NCBI RefSeq assembly: GCF_001700435.1
Contig: NZ_LYPC01000030.1
Location: 247,373 to 311,372 of the forward strand
Reading direction: 5' to 3'
DNA: 64,000 nucleotides
DNA from: Paenibacillus pectinilyticus
GTDB taxonomy: Bacteria; Bacillota; Bacilli; Paenibacillales; NBRC-103111
Below the pieces are notes generated by a model. That model did no database searches, was not told the DNA's origin, and saw only the letters and a list, made by a program, of their open reading frames with translations. Positions 7,961-17,098 of this stretch are shown here, piece by piece (position 1 is the first letter of the stretch; each line of letters starts with the position of its first letter). A program made the translations under genes and the position numbers.

Positions 7961-9913
7961 ATGAGCATACAACAATGGTTGAAGGAGCCGATGTCGACAA
8001 CTGTGCTGCTGGGCAATTTGCGTTCACGCTTAGAGCGGATGGACGTAAAGAGCGCGTATATCGCCAGTCATTTGCCTGAAAGCGCACAAGAGACGATAGC
8101 CAAGGCGGAGCTCGCTTATCAAGGAATGATCATGCTTCCCGGCACAGGCGGTATGAGGGAATTCGTAGGCAATCCGCCTCGCTGGCTGGAACACAGACAC
8201 AATGACAACGAGTATTTGTGGCAGCTTAACCGTATGAACGATTGGCAGGATTTATTGCAAGCCTACTCCTTAACGAAGAATGAGAAATATGGCCGCAAAG
8301 TGATTGAGGAAATGCTGAACTGGATCGAAACGGTAGAAATTACCGAGGACATGATCGATCTTCCACTCAGCTATTATTCCGAATGTCATCCGCTTCGCGC
8401 GCTGGAACTGGGCATACGCAATTATAAGACTTGGCCGCTTGTCTTAGAGCATCTGGGTCACTCCGAGCTGTTTACAGAGGAAGTGCTGGAGCAGTATGTA
8501 ACGGCGGTCTATAAGCAAATTAAAATCTTACGCAAGGTATCACCGCAGCTATGGCCCAAAGCGGATCATAATCATTATTTGATGGAATGTTTAGGGATAT
8601 TGACCACAGCGCTTTATTTCCCCGAGCTCAAGGAATCGGAGGAATGGAAAGACTTTGCAATCGATGCCATCGAAAAGTGCTGCTTCGCCCAGTTGACGGA
8701 GGATGGCGGGCAGATTGAAGGCTGTCCATCCTATCATAATGGCTGTATGTTTTGGTTCGGACTTGCTGTTGTGCTGGCCAAGCGTTTTGGCTTTCAGTTC
8801 TCAGAGCCATATATGGAACGGTATAAGCATAATTTGGATTACTCCATTTATTCACTAAGGCCGACAGGAAAATGTGTGCCTGTGGGAGATTCACATGCAA
8901 ACAATCTTGCAATAATGGGCGGTGTATACGGCTATTTTGCCTTGGGCGATATGACTTGGCTGGGTCTGGCTGCTAACTTGATGGACACGAGCGAGATTAT
9001 GGAGGAGGCAAGCAGACATGTATGGCGCGCACTAGATGTGGAGCAATTCGTAAGCGATTTGCATGCCTTAAAGGGAAAGCGATTTCTATGTGATAAGCAA
9101 ACCACATTTTGGAATCGTACGCTTCATCAAGCGATTATTCGCAGCGGTTGGGATCGCGAGGCACTTAGCTTCTTATTTACTTGCCGCAGCCCGATTCAAA
9201 ATTTACACGCCCATATCGATCTGATGAGCTTTGATTTTACGGCGCTAGGTAAAGATATGGTTTGCGATCCTGGTCTTTTTTGTTTCAGGAATGATGACGA
9301 TCGCAAGCAGTTCAAGAGCTCGAACTTCCATTCCACACTTCTCATAGATGACCGTGATCACTTTGAATATAAGAGCACATGGGAATATGGTCCCCAAAAA
9401 AAGGGGGAAATCTACAATGTGGAAGATAGAGGCATCTACCAGCTCGCAAGCGCTTGCCATCTGAATTATGAGCCGATAGTCCATTATCGTCATATTTCTC
9501 TCGTCCATGACAAGTTTGTTGTAATTGCGGATCGGGTTGAGGGTTTGGAGCAGCATAACGTGCAACGTTATTTTCATCTTGATTTTACTGATGTGCAAGA
9601 AGCAGCAGGCGGTATCATCGCAGCAAGCGATATCGCGAATCTAGCTATTTTTACAAATGAGCAAGGCCAGGTTGAGTTTTTGCCGGGAAGACTATCGGAT
9701 ATTAATGATGTCGCAAGACCTTCTACCCGAGTGAAATTTCAGGGACGTTATAACGGCTCAAGAATTTTTCTGACGGTGCTTATTCCGTATAAAGGGGGGC
9801 AGCAGCCTGCTGTTCAAATCAAGGAGGTGAGGGACGGCGTTTTCGAATTCGATTATGAGGAGCGTTATCTGGTTGACGTTAGAGATCAGGATATGTTGAT
9901 TAGTTCCTTTTGA
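7961..9913 (+). CDS. Heparinase II/III-family lyase, cytoplasmic
   Basis: A 650-residue protein without signal peptide. The first half is an alpha/alpha toroid (HNDNEYLWQLNRM, PKADHNHYLMECLG, CPSYHNGCMFW). The second half is the beta-sandwich of the heparinase II/III superfamily (NLHAHIDLMSFDF, MVCDPGLFCFRND, FHSTLLIDDRDHF). It would cleave uronate-containing oligosaccharides by beta-elimination after uptake, giving substrate for GH88. GGGAGA precedes ATG 7961, 23 bases after the GH88 stop, so the genes are one operon. The glycan specificity cannot be read; an exo-acting oligouronide lyase is most plausible. Confidence 0.82.
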   Translation: MSIQQWLKEPMSTTVLLGNLRSRLERMDVKSAYIASHLPESAQETIAKAELAYQGMIMLPGTGGMREFVGNPPRWLEHRHNDNEYLWQLNRMNDWQDLLQAYSLTKNEKYGRKVIEEMLNWIETVEITEDMIDLPLSYYSECHPLRALELGIRNYKTWPLVLEHLGHSELFTEEVLEQYVTAVYKQIKILRKVSPQLWPKADHNHYLMECLGILTTALYFPELKESEEWKDFAIDAIEKCCFAQLTEDGGQIEGCPSYHNGCMFWFGLAVVLAKRFGFQFSEPYMERYKHNLDYSIYSLRPTGKCVPVGDSHANNLAIMGGVYGYFALGDMTWLGLAANLMDTSEIMEEASRHVWRALDVEQFVSDLHALKGKRFLCDKQTTFWNRTLHQAIIRSGWDREALSFLFTCRSPIQNLHAHIDLMSFDFTALGKDMVCDPGLFCFRNDDDRKQFKSSNFHSTLLIDDRDHFEYKSTWEYGPQKKGEIYNVEDRGIYQLASACHLNYEPIVHYRHISLVHDKFVVIADRVEGLEQHNVQRYFHLDFTDVQEAAGGIIAASDIANLAIFTNEQGQVEFLPGRLSDINDVARPSTRVKFQGRYNGSRIFLTVLIPYKGGQQPAVQIKEVRDGVFEFDYEERYLVDVRDQDMLISSF

Positions 9914-9939
9914 AAAAGCCAAGCATGTAAGGTTAAAAA

Positions 9940-10001
9940 GAATTCATAAGCTCGTTGGGTGGCGTTATTGTCAAAGTAACTCACCCAACGGAAGTGAATT
10001 C
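9940..10001 (+). repeat. Long inverted repeat before the wall-lyase gene
   Basis: CGTTGGGTG (9953-9961) and CACCCAACG (9982-9990) are perfectly complementary with a 20-base loop, and outer GAATTCA/TGAATTC arms extend the pairing. No T tract follows. It may be a weak terminator after the lyase gene or a leader structure controlling the wall protein. Confidence 0.5.
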
Positions 10002-10047
10002 CTCTGATAATGAATGGTGAATATCTAGATTACAAGGAGGTATTTTA

Positions 10048-13000
10048 ATGAGACATGTAGTGGCTTCACATATAAAAAGGGGTTCTTATTTATTCGTAGC
10101 TTTCTTAGTCTTTGCTCAAGTGGTGTTAACTTTATTTCCAGTAATTGTAAGCGCTTCCTCTGGGACGAGTAATGTGTCAGATGCCTCTTTCTTTGGCGCT
10201 TGGGATCAAGCGGGACAGCGATGGACAATGCCGAGCAAGCTGAACTACGAAGGATTCTCAGGGTTAAGCACCGTGCAATCCGATGTAAAAGCTGGCAATT
10301 ACGATCAGGCCAAAACGGATTTACTCGACTATTATAAAAATCGAACAACCCGAACGATTCCAACGGATTTCGTTTCAAATCCAACGATGGTGCCGCTCTT
10401 GATGGACCAGATTGCAACGCCGCTTAAAGAATATTATTTAAATACCTTTACGGTTGTGTCTACCCCCACAACGTATAACGTGGATATGATTTCTACGGTT
10501 CAAGGCTCTGCGGGCTCCGACCTTAGCTTCATGCTGATGGGACGCTACAAGGGAACCAATCGAGCAAATATGTACAGTCGTGAGCAAGATTGCTCGCTGA
10601 CACAGCTCCCACAATGCCGTCCCACGCTCGAGATTCAATATACGGATGGAACGGGCGCTCATACTGTAAAATTGACGCCAACCAAGGACACTTATATTCG
10701 TGGTAATGATACAGCTATTCACGCCAGCGAGCCCCTGCTTCAAGTACAGGAATCCGGCGCTCCCTATGATTCGAATACGCGTAAAGCTTATCTGAATTTT
10801 GACTTATCGTCGATTAAGGGAACGGTTACGGCGGCAACACTTAAATTATCAGGGTATTCTGAATTAGATGGAAATACAGATGTGATGATCTATAAATCAG
10901 GCGACACAGCTTGGGATGAGAATACGCTTACTTTTGCAAACCAAAATGGCAAAACATTCTCTTGGCAAGGGTTTTCCTCGGGTACGGATTGGGCTGGTCC
11001 TGCACCCAACATTGCAGATATTGAATACCATTATCAGATCACCCGGTTTGACTGGCTGAATCCGTTATTAGCGGAATACATCAATACCGGGAATGAAAGC
11101 TATGCGGCGAAATATATCGACTACATGGTCGATTTTATCGCGGATGGTGATGTCTCTACGAGTGTATATGGCGCTGGGTCATTTCCTAGAAATTTTGATG
11201 CTGGCATTCGGGCTTCGCGTTGGGTGAAAGCGTACCATGTGCTAAGAGAGAGTTCCTCCATGAATGCGCAATCCAATACGGATATTTTGAAAACGTTCTG
11301 GAAAAAAGGGGATTACTTAAATAGTCCTGGGGGATTCAGTCCCGATGGCAATCATGGAACGGTTGAAACGGAGGGGTTATATTCCCTTGGCATTTATTTC
11401 CCTGAGTTTACTGATTCCACAACTTGGCTGTCCACGGCCTATGCCCGATTTGACTTTTTAATGTCGACACTGATTTATAAAGATGGCTCGTACATGGAGT
11501 CTAGTGATACCTATACGACGGTAACAACCGCTCCTATGATTGCAATTAAACAGCTCGGGGCAATGAATAATGTCCCTTTTCAAGGAGCATTTGATAGTAA
11601 TTTGAACCATTTAGGTAAATACCTGGCCGATATTTCGTTTCCGAACGGCTACGCCGCCACTTTCGGGGACAGTCAGTACACCGATCTCAAAGGTACGATC
11701 AAACAAATAGGTGAGATTACGAACGATGACTCCTTACGTTATGTAGGGACGTCAGGAGTTGAAGGTACTAAGCCTTCCTACACGTCAGTTCTATATCCCG
11801 ATAGTAAAAGTGCCATTATGCGGAGCGGCTGGTCGCCGAATGACCGCTACTTGTTTACGAATGTGAAGCAAGCGGCACCCCACAGGCATCCCGATGATAA
11901 CGCCATCACTTATTATGCGTATGGCAGACCTTTATTGGTTGATCCTGGTGCCTATTCCTATAGTGATGATCCGATTGCCAACTGGCTGCGATTCTCAACG
12001 GAAGCGCATAATACGATTGAAATCAACGATACGCCTCAGAATTTGTCTGAGGGCTGGTTGCAAGATTGGACAGATAATAGCAAGTTCAACTTCCTTACGG
12101 GTGTGACCCAAAATGTGCCAGGATTTAAGCATTCGCGTGAAACCCTGTTCCTGAAATCGTCCTTCTCGATTGTTTCGGACGTTGTGGAAGCGCCTTCGAG
12201 AACGAATAAGTACCAACAAACATGGCACTTTCTGCCTACAGCCAGTCCGACGCTAGATGTGTCCACCAAAAAGGTAAGCACAGTCTTTGGCGACACTTAC
12301 GGTGATATCCAAGTTGTACCTGCTGATCCCGAGCAAGTTACGGCCACTCTCGATCATGGTTATTATTCCAATGCTTTTTATTCGGTATCTGACGCCACAT
12401 ATGCGTCATTTACGAAGAACGTGTCTGGAAATACGACATTTGACACGGTTTTGTATCCGACCGCAAGTGGAGAGAAGCGTGACATCAAAGTCAGTCGAAT
12501 TGGTCTTTCAGTTCCGACTACCGTAGCCAGCTCGCTGAAGATTGACAACATCGGAGATGTGGGAACTTCGGGTTATTATTATATGTCTCACGAAGAACAT
12601 CCGCAGTTCAGACGCAACTTTGATGCCTTTTCATTTGACGGGAAGCTGGCCTATATCGAGAAGACGAGCAGCGGTAAGGTTAAATCAGCCCTCATGAAAT
12701 CGGGAACGACACTGGGGCAAAGTGGGTCAAATTTGATTGCTTCTAAAATGCCAGTGTCCGACATTGCCGTTGACTGGAATGGCACGACTCTGGAGATTAC
12801 CGGATCGAATTTGGTCGCCGCCAATGACTCCAACGCAGCTTCGGCCGTTGCTATACGAGCTTCTGGTGCGACTACAGTGAAATTGAATGGTAGCCCTATA
12901 ACCAACTATACCAGTACTGGTGGTTATATTTATGCAGTAGGCGTACCGTCATGGTCTTCCTCCTCCAGTTATCAGAATAGTATCGATTTGGGAGCAGGAC

Positions 13001-16000
13001 ATTCAGGGGTTCAATCCATTGAATTTGACCTGGTCCCGACAGCGAACCAAATTGGAGGCATAGTCGGATATACGGGACAATCATCAGTCGTGAACAGTGA
13101 GTCTGGTTTGCCAATGATTCTCCGAATGAATGCCGAGGGTTACTTTGATGTCCGTAATGGCAATACTTATGGGCAAAATATCAAGCTCGACTATAAAGCG
13201 AATGAGCTTTATCATGTTACGTTACTTGCGGATTTGGACTCGAAAACGTATAACGTTTATGTCGCTCCGCATGGCAAACCTGAAATTCAGATCGCGGATC
13301 ATTTCGCGTTTCAAACAGGAGCTCCTGTTATTTCGGATATTGGGAAATTGGTCATGAATAGTTCAAGTAATGTTCAGTTTCAGATTAATGACCACACGTT
13401 AGGACGTCCGGATTTCTTCGAATTAGATGTGAACTCAGATGCCTATGTGTGGTCAGGAAATCCAACTTTGAACTATGGGACCGGTAAGAAATTGGAAGTA
13501 AGAAACTCAACGAGTTCAACTGTTTATCGCCATTCTTATCTGCGATTTGATTTAGGGAGTGTTCCGGCGGATTCAAATGCATTTGCTGCGAAACTGCGGC
13601 TGACATCGGCTTCAGCGGGAACGTTTACCGATCAAGCTCAGTTCGTTCAGGATGATTCTTGGGGAGAAACGTCAATTACCTATAATAACAAGCCTGCAGC
13701 AGGAGCTGTCTTGGGGGTATGGAGCATGCCATCGGCTGAAAGTTCGGTGGAAGTGGATATCACATCTCCTTATAAAACCGAACTTGCTGGAGACAAACAG
13801 TTAAGCATGGTTATCACATCGCAGACGACAAATAACGTTTCTCACTATTATTATGCGAAGGAGAATGGGGGCGGCAAGCCAAAGATCGTGGTTTACACGA
13901 AAAAGTCTACGGGCAGAACGATTGGTGCAGAGGCAGACACCATGGTGAGTGGAAGTGTACCCACTGCGAACTATGGTAAAAATACGAATCTTGAGGTGAG
14001 AAATTCGGCTTTTGTCCCACGCGAAACATTCGTTCGCTTCAATCTATCAGGTTTATCGGGCAATGTAGCATCCGCTAAGCTTCGCCTGACATCGTCTATT
14101 GTTGGCGGGACTTTTACAGACAAAGTACAATTTGTCAGCGATGACAGTTGGGATGAAGCGACAACTAATTATAATAACAAGCCGGCAGGAGGCGCGGATC
14201 TGGGCACATGGGAGATGCCTCCAGCCCAACAATTCGTGGATATCGACGTAACGTCGCAGGTGTTAGCAGAGCTTGCCGGGGATAAGAAACTTAGTTTGGA
14301 TATTTCCTCACTAACAGCGAATAATATTTCCCACTACTATTACTCTAGGGAAAAAGGCAGCTTAGGACCGCAATTGTTGATCGAAACGGCAGAAGAGTCC
14401 TATCAAAAGGATGACGACGCAATCGCGTACCCACCTGTAGGTCCGGAAGTTGTGAGTATTCAACCTACTTCTGTAACAACGACTTCCGGTACTGCCCCGG
14501 TGCTGCCAAGTGTCGTAACTGCTGTATATAGCGATCAAACGACTGCGCAGCTTCCGGTGGTGTGGATCAGCCCGGATGCGTCACTATATTCGCAAGCAGG
14601 AACGTTTCAAGTGTACGGCACCGTGGTAGGAACGAATATACAGGCTGAAGCAAATGTTACTGTGCTGCCTAGCACTGACGGGAACAACGGTGGTAATACC
14701 GGAGGCAACAGCAGTGGCAATGGCGATGGTAACACGGATGGTGGCACTGACGGTAACACTAATGGAAACACTAACGGTAATACTGATGGTAATACTGATG
14801 GTAATACTGATGGTAATACTGACGGTAACACCAATAGCATCACCATTGGCAACACCGACACCGCTCCTTCATCACCGTCGGCAACAGCCAGTGGGGTTAT
14901 TGTTGTAGAAGCAACAACTGACGTAAACGGAAAAGCGAGCGTCCAACTCGATGCCAATTCGCTTGCAGAAGCGATGAAAAAGGCAGAAGGTCCTTCCCTT
15001 AATGTTCAGGTGAAATGGGTTGAATCAGCGCAGGCGGTAACGGTCAACCTTCCGGCGCAGCAGCTTCTGGCGTCTGATTCCAACGGTATTCAACGCATTG
15101 AAGTTAAGATGGGATTAGCAACTATCTCAATCTCAACCGAATTGTTGAGAAGTCGTATCGGAGCATCCGCATCGAACGTTCAGCTCTCCGTTTCCGAGGT
15201 CAATCCATCCAAGATGGCTGAAGAAGTGAAGAAGAAAATCGGCAGTAACCCCGTGTACGATTTCGACTTAAATGTCGATGGGAAGAAGATCAGTAACTTC
15301 GGTGGGGAACGTCCGATCAAGGTATCCATGCCCTACAACCTTCTGCCGGGTCAAGATACTGAGAAAGTCATCATGTACTACATTAACGATTCTGGAACAG
15401 TGCAAACGGTCAACAACAGCAAGTATAAGGCATCGAGCGGCATGGTAGAATTTTATCCGAAGCATTTTAGCCAATATGCGGCTGCCCTTGCAAGCGCCAC
15501 GTTCCAAGATCTTTCAGGCGTAGCTTGGGCGAAGTCTAGTATTGAGGGACTCGCTGTCAGAGAAGTGGTGAACGGGGTCGAGGAAGGACGGTTTGGTCCG
15601 AACAACCAAGTGACACGGGCACAGTTTATACAAATGCTAATAGGAGCATTGGAAATTGAGGATGCTAAAGCCATTGCGTCATTTGCCGATGTGAGGGCGG
15701 GCGCATGGTATTACAGGGCCATCGCTACGGCTCAAGCAGTCGGTATCGTTAACGGTAGGGAAGACGGAAACTTTGGCATCGAAGATCCCATCAGCAGACA
15801 AGAAATGGCCACCATGATATACCGGGCCGTGAAAGCAATGAAAATCGTCTTGCCGAACAAAGAAGAGGCCGCCGCATTCAAAGATCAAGAGACGTTTGCT
15901 GCTTATGCTACTGATGCCGTTGCCATGATGCAGCAAGGCGGCATTATCAATGGTTTCGATAATGGCACATTTGCGCCGAATGAATACGCGACAAGAGCGC

Positions 16001-16044
16001 AAGCCGCTGTCATGGTTTACAGGTTGTTATCCGTTGAGTTATAG
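10048..16044 (+). CDS. Giant S-layer-anchored heparinase II/III-like polysaccharide lyase
   Basis: A 1998-residue secreted protein. Order: signal peptide (about 1-35); a lyase N-terminal strip ending in LLDYYKNR; a DNRLRE/CBM96-like module (about 200-330) inserted before the alpha/alpha toroid resumes; the heparinase II/III beta-sheet domain with APHRHPDDNAITYYAYG and VDPGAYSY; a further beta-sandwich; two tandem DNRLRE/CBM96-like modules (about 1125-1288 and 1288-1450); a bacterial Ig-like domain (about 1470-1539); an Asn/Gly/Asp/Thr linker; and three SLH domains (about 1820, 1877 and 1943 to the end). It should sit on the cell wall and cut uronate polymer outside. AAGGAGG precedes ATG 10048. 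It ends one base before the convergent regulator gene. Confidence 0.88.
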   Translation: MRHVVASHIKRGSYLFVAFLVFAQVVLTLFPVIVSASSGTSNVSDASFFGAWDQAGQRWTMPSKLNYEGFSGLSTVQSDVKAGNYDQAKTDLLDYYKNRTTRTIPTDFVSNPTMVPLLMDQIATPLKEYYLNTFTVVSTPTTYNVDMISTVQGSAGSDLSFMLMGRYKGTNRANMYSREQDCSLTQLPQCRPTLEIQYTDGTGAHTVKLTPTKDTYIRGNDTAIHASEPLLQVQESGAPYDSNTRKAYLNFDLSSIKGTVTAATLKLSGYSELDGNTDVMIYKSGDTAWDENTLTFANQNGKTFSWQGFSSGTDWAGPAPNIADIEYHYQITRFDWLNPLLAEYINTGNESYAAKYIDYMVDFIADGDVSTSVYGAGSFPRNFDAGIRASRWVKAYHVLRESSSMNAQSNTDILKTFWKKGDYLNSPGGFSPDGNHGTVETEGLYSLGIYFPEFTDSTTWLSTAYARFDFLMSTLIYKDGSYMESSDTYTTVTTAPMIAIKQLGAMNNVPFQGAFDSNLNHLGKYLADISFPNGYAATFGDSQYTDLKGTIKQIGEITNDDSLRYVGTSGVEGTKPSYTSVLYPDSKSAIMRSGWSPNDRYLFTNVKQAAPHRHPDDNAITYYAYGRPLLVDPGAYSYSDDPIANWLRFSTEAHNTIEINDTPQNLSEGWLQDWTDNSKFNFLTGVTQNVPGFKHSRETLFLKSSFSIVSDVVEAPSRTNKYQQTWHFLPTASPTLDVSTKKVSTVFGDTYGDIQVVPADPEQVTATLDHGYYSNAFYSVSDATYASFTKNVSGNTTFDTVLYPTASGEKRDIKVSRIGLSVPTTVASSLKIDNIGDVGTSGYYYMSHEEHPQFRRNFDAFSFDGKLAYIEKTSSGKVKSALMKSGTTLGQSGSNLIASKMPVSDIAVDWNGTTLEITGSNLVAANDSNAASAVAIRASGATTVKLNGSPITNYTSTGGYIYAVGVPSWSSSSSYQNSIDLGAGHSGVQSIEFDLVPTANQIGGIVGYTGQSSVVNSESGLPMILRMNAEGYFDVRNGNTYGQNIKLDYKANELYHVTLLADLDSKTYNVYVAPHGKPEIQIADHFAFQTGAPVISDIGKLVMNSSSNVQFQINDHTLGRPDFFELDVNSDAYVWSGNPTLNYGTGKKLEVRNSTSSTVYRHSYLRFDLGSVPADSNAFAAKLRLTSASAGTFTDQAQFVQDDSWGETSITYNNKPAAGAVLGVWSMPSAESSVEVDITSPYKTELAGDKQLSMVITSQTTNNVSHYYYAKENGGGKPKIVVYTKKSTGRTIGAEADTMVSGSVPTANYGKNTNLEVRNSAFVPRETFVRFNLSGLSGNVASAKLRLTSSIVGGTFTDKVQFVSDDSWDEATTNYNNKPAGGADLGTWEMPPAQQFVDIDVTSQVLAELAGDKKLSLDISSLTANNISHYYYSREKGSLGPQLLIETAEESYQKDDDAIAYPPVGPEVVSIQPTSVTTTSGTAPVLPSVVTAVYSDQTTAQLPVVWISPDASLYSQAGTFQVYGTVVGTNIQAEANVTVLPSTDGNNGGNTGGNSSGNGDGNTDGGTDGNTNGNTNGNTDGNTDGNTDGNTDGNTNSITIGNTDTAPSSPSATASGVIVVEATTDVNGKASVQLDANSLAEAMKKAEGPSLNVQVKWVESAQAVTVNLPAQQLLASDSNGIQRIEVKMGLATISISTELLRSRIGASASNVQLSVSEVNPSKMAEEVKKKIGSNPVYDFDLNVDGKKISNFGGERPIKVSMPYNLLPGQDTEKVIMYYINDSGTVQTVNNSKYKASSGMVEFYPKHFSQYAAALASATFQDLSGVAWAKSSIEGLAVREVVNGVEEGRFGPNNQVTRAQFIQMLIGALEIEDAKAIASFADVRAGAWYYRAIATAQAVGIVNGREDGNFGIEDPISRQEMATMIYRAVKAMKIVLPNKEEAAAFKDQETFAAYATDAVAMMQQGGIINGFDNGTFAPNEYATRAQAAVMVYRLLSVEL
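14728..14832 (+). repeat. 12-bp tandem repeat encoding a flexible Asn-Thr-Asp-Gly linker
   Basis: Units of GGTAATACTGAT and close variants repeat about eight times in frame and encode GNTD/GNTN. The last three to four units are nearly identical, the pattern left by slipped-strand expansion. The linker joins the catalytic and binding modules to the wall-anchor region. Confidence 0.85.
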
Positions 16045-16045
16045 A

Positions 16046-16969
16046 TCACAAGTAAGTAGTCGTGTAATTCGCCGTAGGCAGATTTTCTTTATCGTTCTGA
16101 TTGCGAAACTGGTGTGGCGTCAGCCCCGTCCACTGTCTAAAGTGCTGGCAGAAGTGGCTCGCGGAAGAAAATTGTAGCTTATCCGCGATCTGCTCAATGG
16201 ATAGCTCGGATTCGGTCAACCACTTCTTGGCTTCATGTGTGCGAGTTTGTGCCCAATAGGATCGAAGAGAAAGCCCGTATATCTTTTTAAAGCATTCGGA
16301 TAAATAAGAACGATTTACATTTAATCTTTCTGCTAGTTCGTGAATTTTAAGAGGTTCATGAATAGCCGCCTCAAGCAATGAAGCCGCCTCGTGTGCGAGC
16401 GCGAACTGCGTGGAAGTGCCAGTTCCCGAGTTCGTTTGCTTGGATTGTTCGAAGAAGAAGCGGCATAGGTCGGTAATAAATTCGAGCAGTTGAGCTTGAA
16501 TTGACAACTCTGCCAGGGAGCGGTCGAGCGAAGAGACAGTCTCTGACGGATCGCTGTGCGGTCTATCTTGCAGAGACCGAAAAGCATGAATGAGTTGTTC
16601 TACGGCAGTGGTTATGGAGCCATTTTTGGACCACTTCGTCTTCGAAGAAATAAGCGGCAGTACGGCATTCTGTAGAATGCCGACTGCTGCTTTCATTTCG
16701 ACATCGAAATGAAAGCCAAAGTAAACCGCAGGTTTGGCAGTCCGAGAAGCGTGGGGTGAGCCTGCTTTCATAACAATGGCATCGCCCGGGTGTAGTTCGT
16801 AAATCGTACCGCCGACGGTTTGTTCAATGACACCCTCAACACAATACAGAAACTCAAAATACGTATGCTTGTGCTTGGGATAAGACCAATCTTTATCTGT
16901 ACGGGCGTAGTTCATGCCGATCATTCGAAAAGCACTATACATGTTAGGGAACGTGAGGAAGTACTCCAT
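16046..16969 (-). CDS. AraC-family regulator with N-terminal cupin sensor
   Basis: About 307 residues: an AraC-ligand-binding cupin at the front (HKHTYFEFLYCVEG, LHPGDAIVMKAGSPH) and a double helix-turn-helix at the end (INELAERLNVNRSYLSECFKK-type helix, then IADKLQFSSASHF). I choose the ATG at 16969 because AAGGAG lies seven bases upstream; a start 21 codons earlier lacks a site. It is divergent from the di-iron/ferredoxin operon at 17099, with a 129-base gap, and is the natural candidate to control it. The worn fragment at 372-548 derives from a close relative. Confidence 0.9.
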   Translation of the reverse strand: MEYFLTFPNMYSAFRMIGMNYARTDKDWSYPKHKHTYFEFLYCVEGVIEQTVGGTIYELHPGDAIVMKAGSPHASRTAKPAVYFGFHFDVEMKAAVGILQNAVLPLISSKTKWSKNGSITTAVEQLIHAFRSLQDRPHSDPSETVSSLDRSLAELSIQAQLLEFITDLCRFFFEQSKQTNSGTGTSTQFALAHEAASLLEAAIHEPLKIHELAERLNVNRSYLSECFKKIYGLSLRSYWAQTRTHEAKKWLTESELSIEQIADKLQFSSASHFCQHFRQWTGLTPHQFRNQNDKENLPTANYTTTYL

Positions 16970-17098
16970 ATAGATTCTCCTTAGAAAGCGACAATTTTGA
17001 CATTTTTCATAACAATCACAAATCGTTTCCATCCTTATACCATGGTAAAATCAAGTTAATAAACGAGATATACTACTGATTATAAGGAGTGAGAGTCG

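Noticed and set aside
14607..14957. Opposite-strand open frame rich in Val/Leu/Pro
   Set aside because: It is the complement of the low-complexity linker of the wall lyase.
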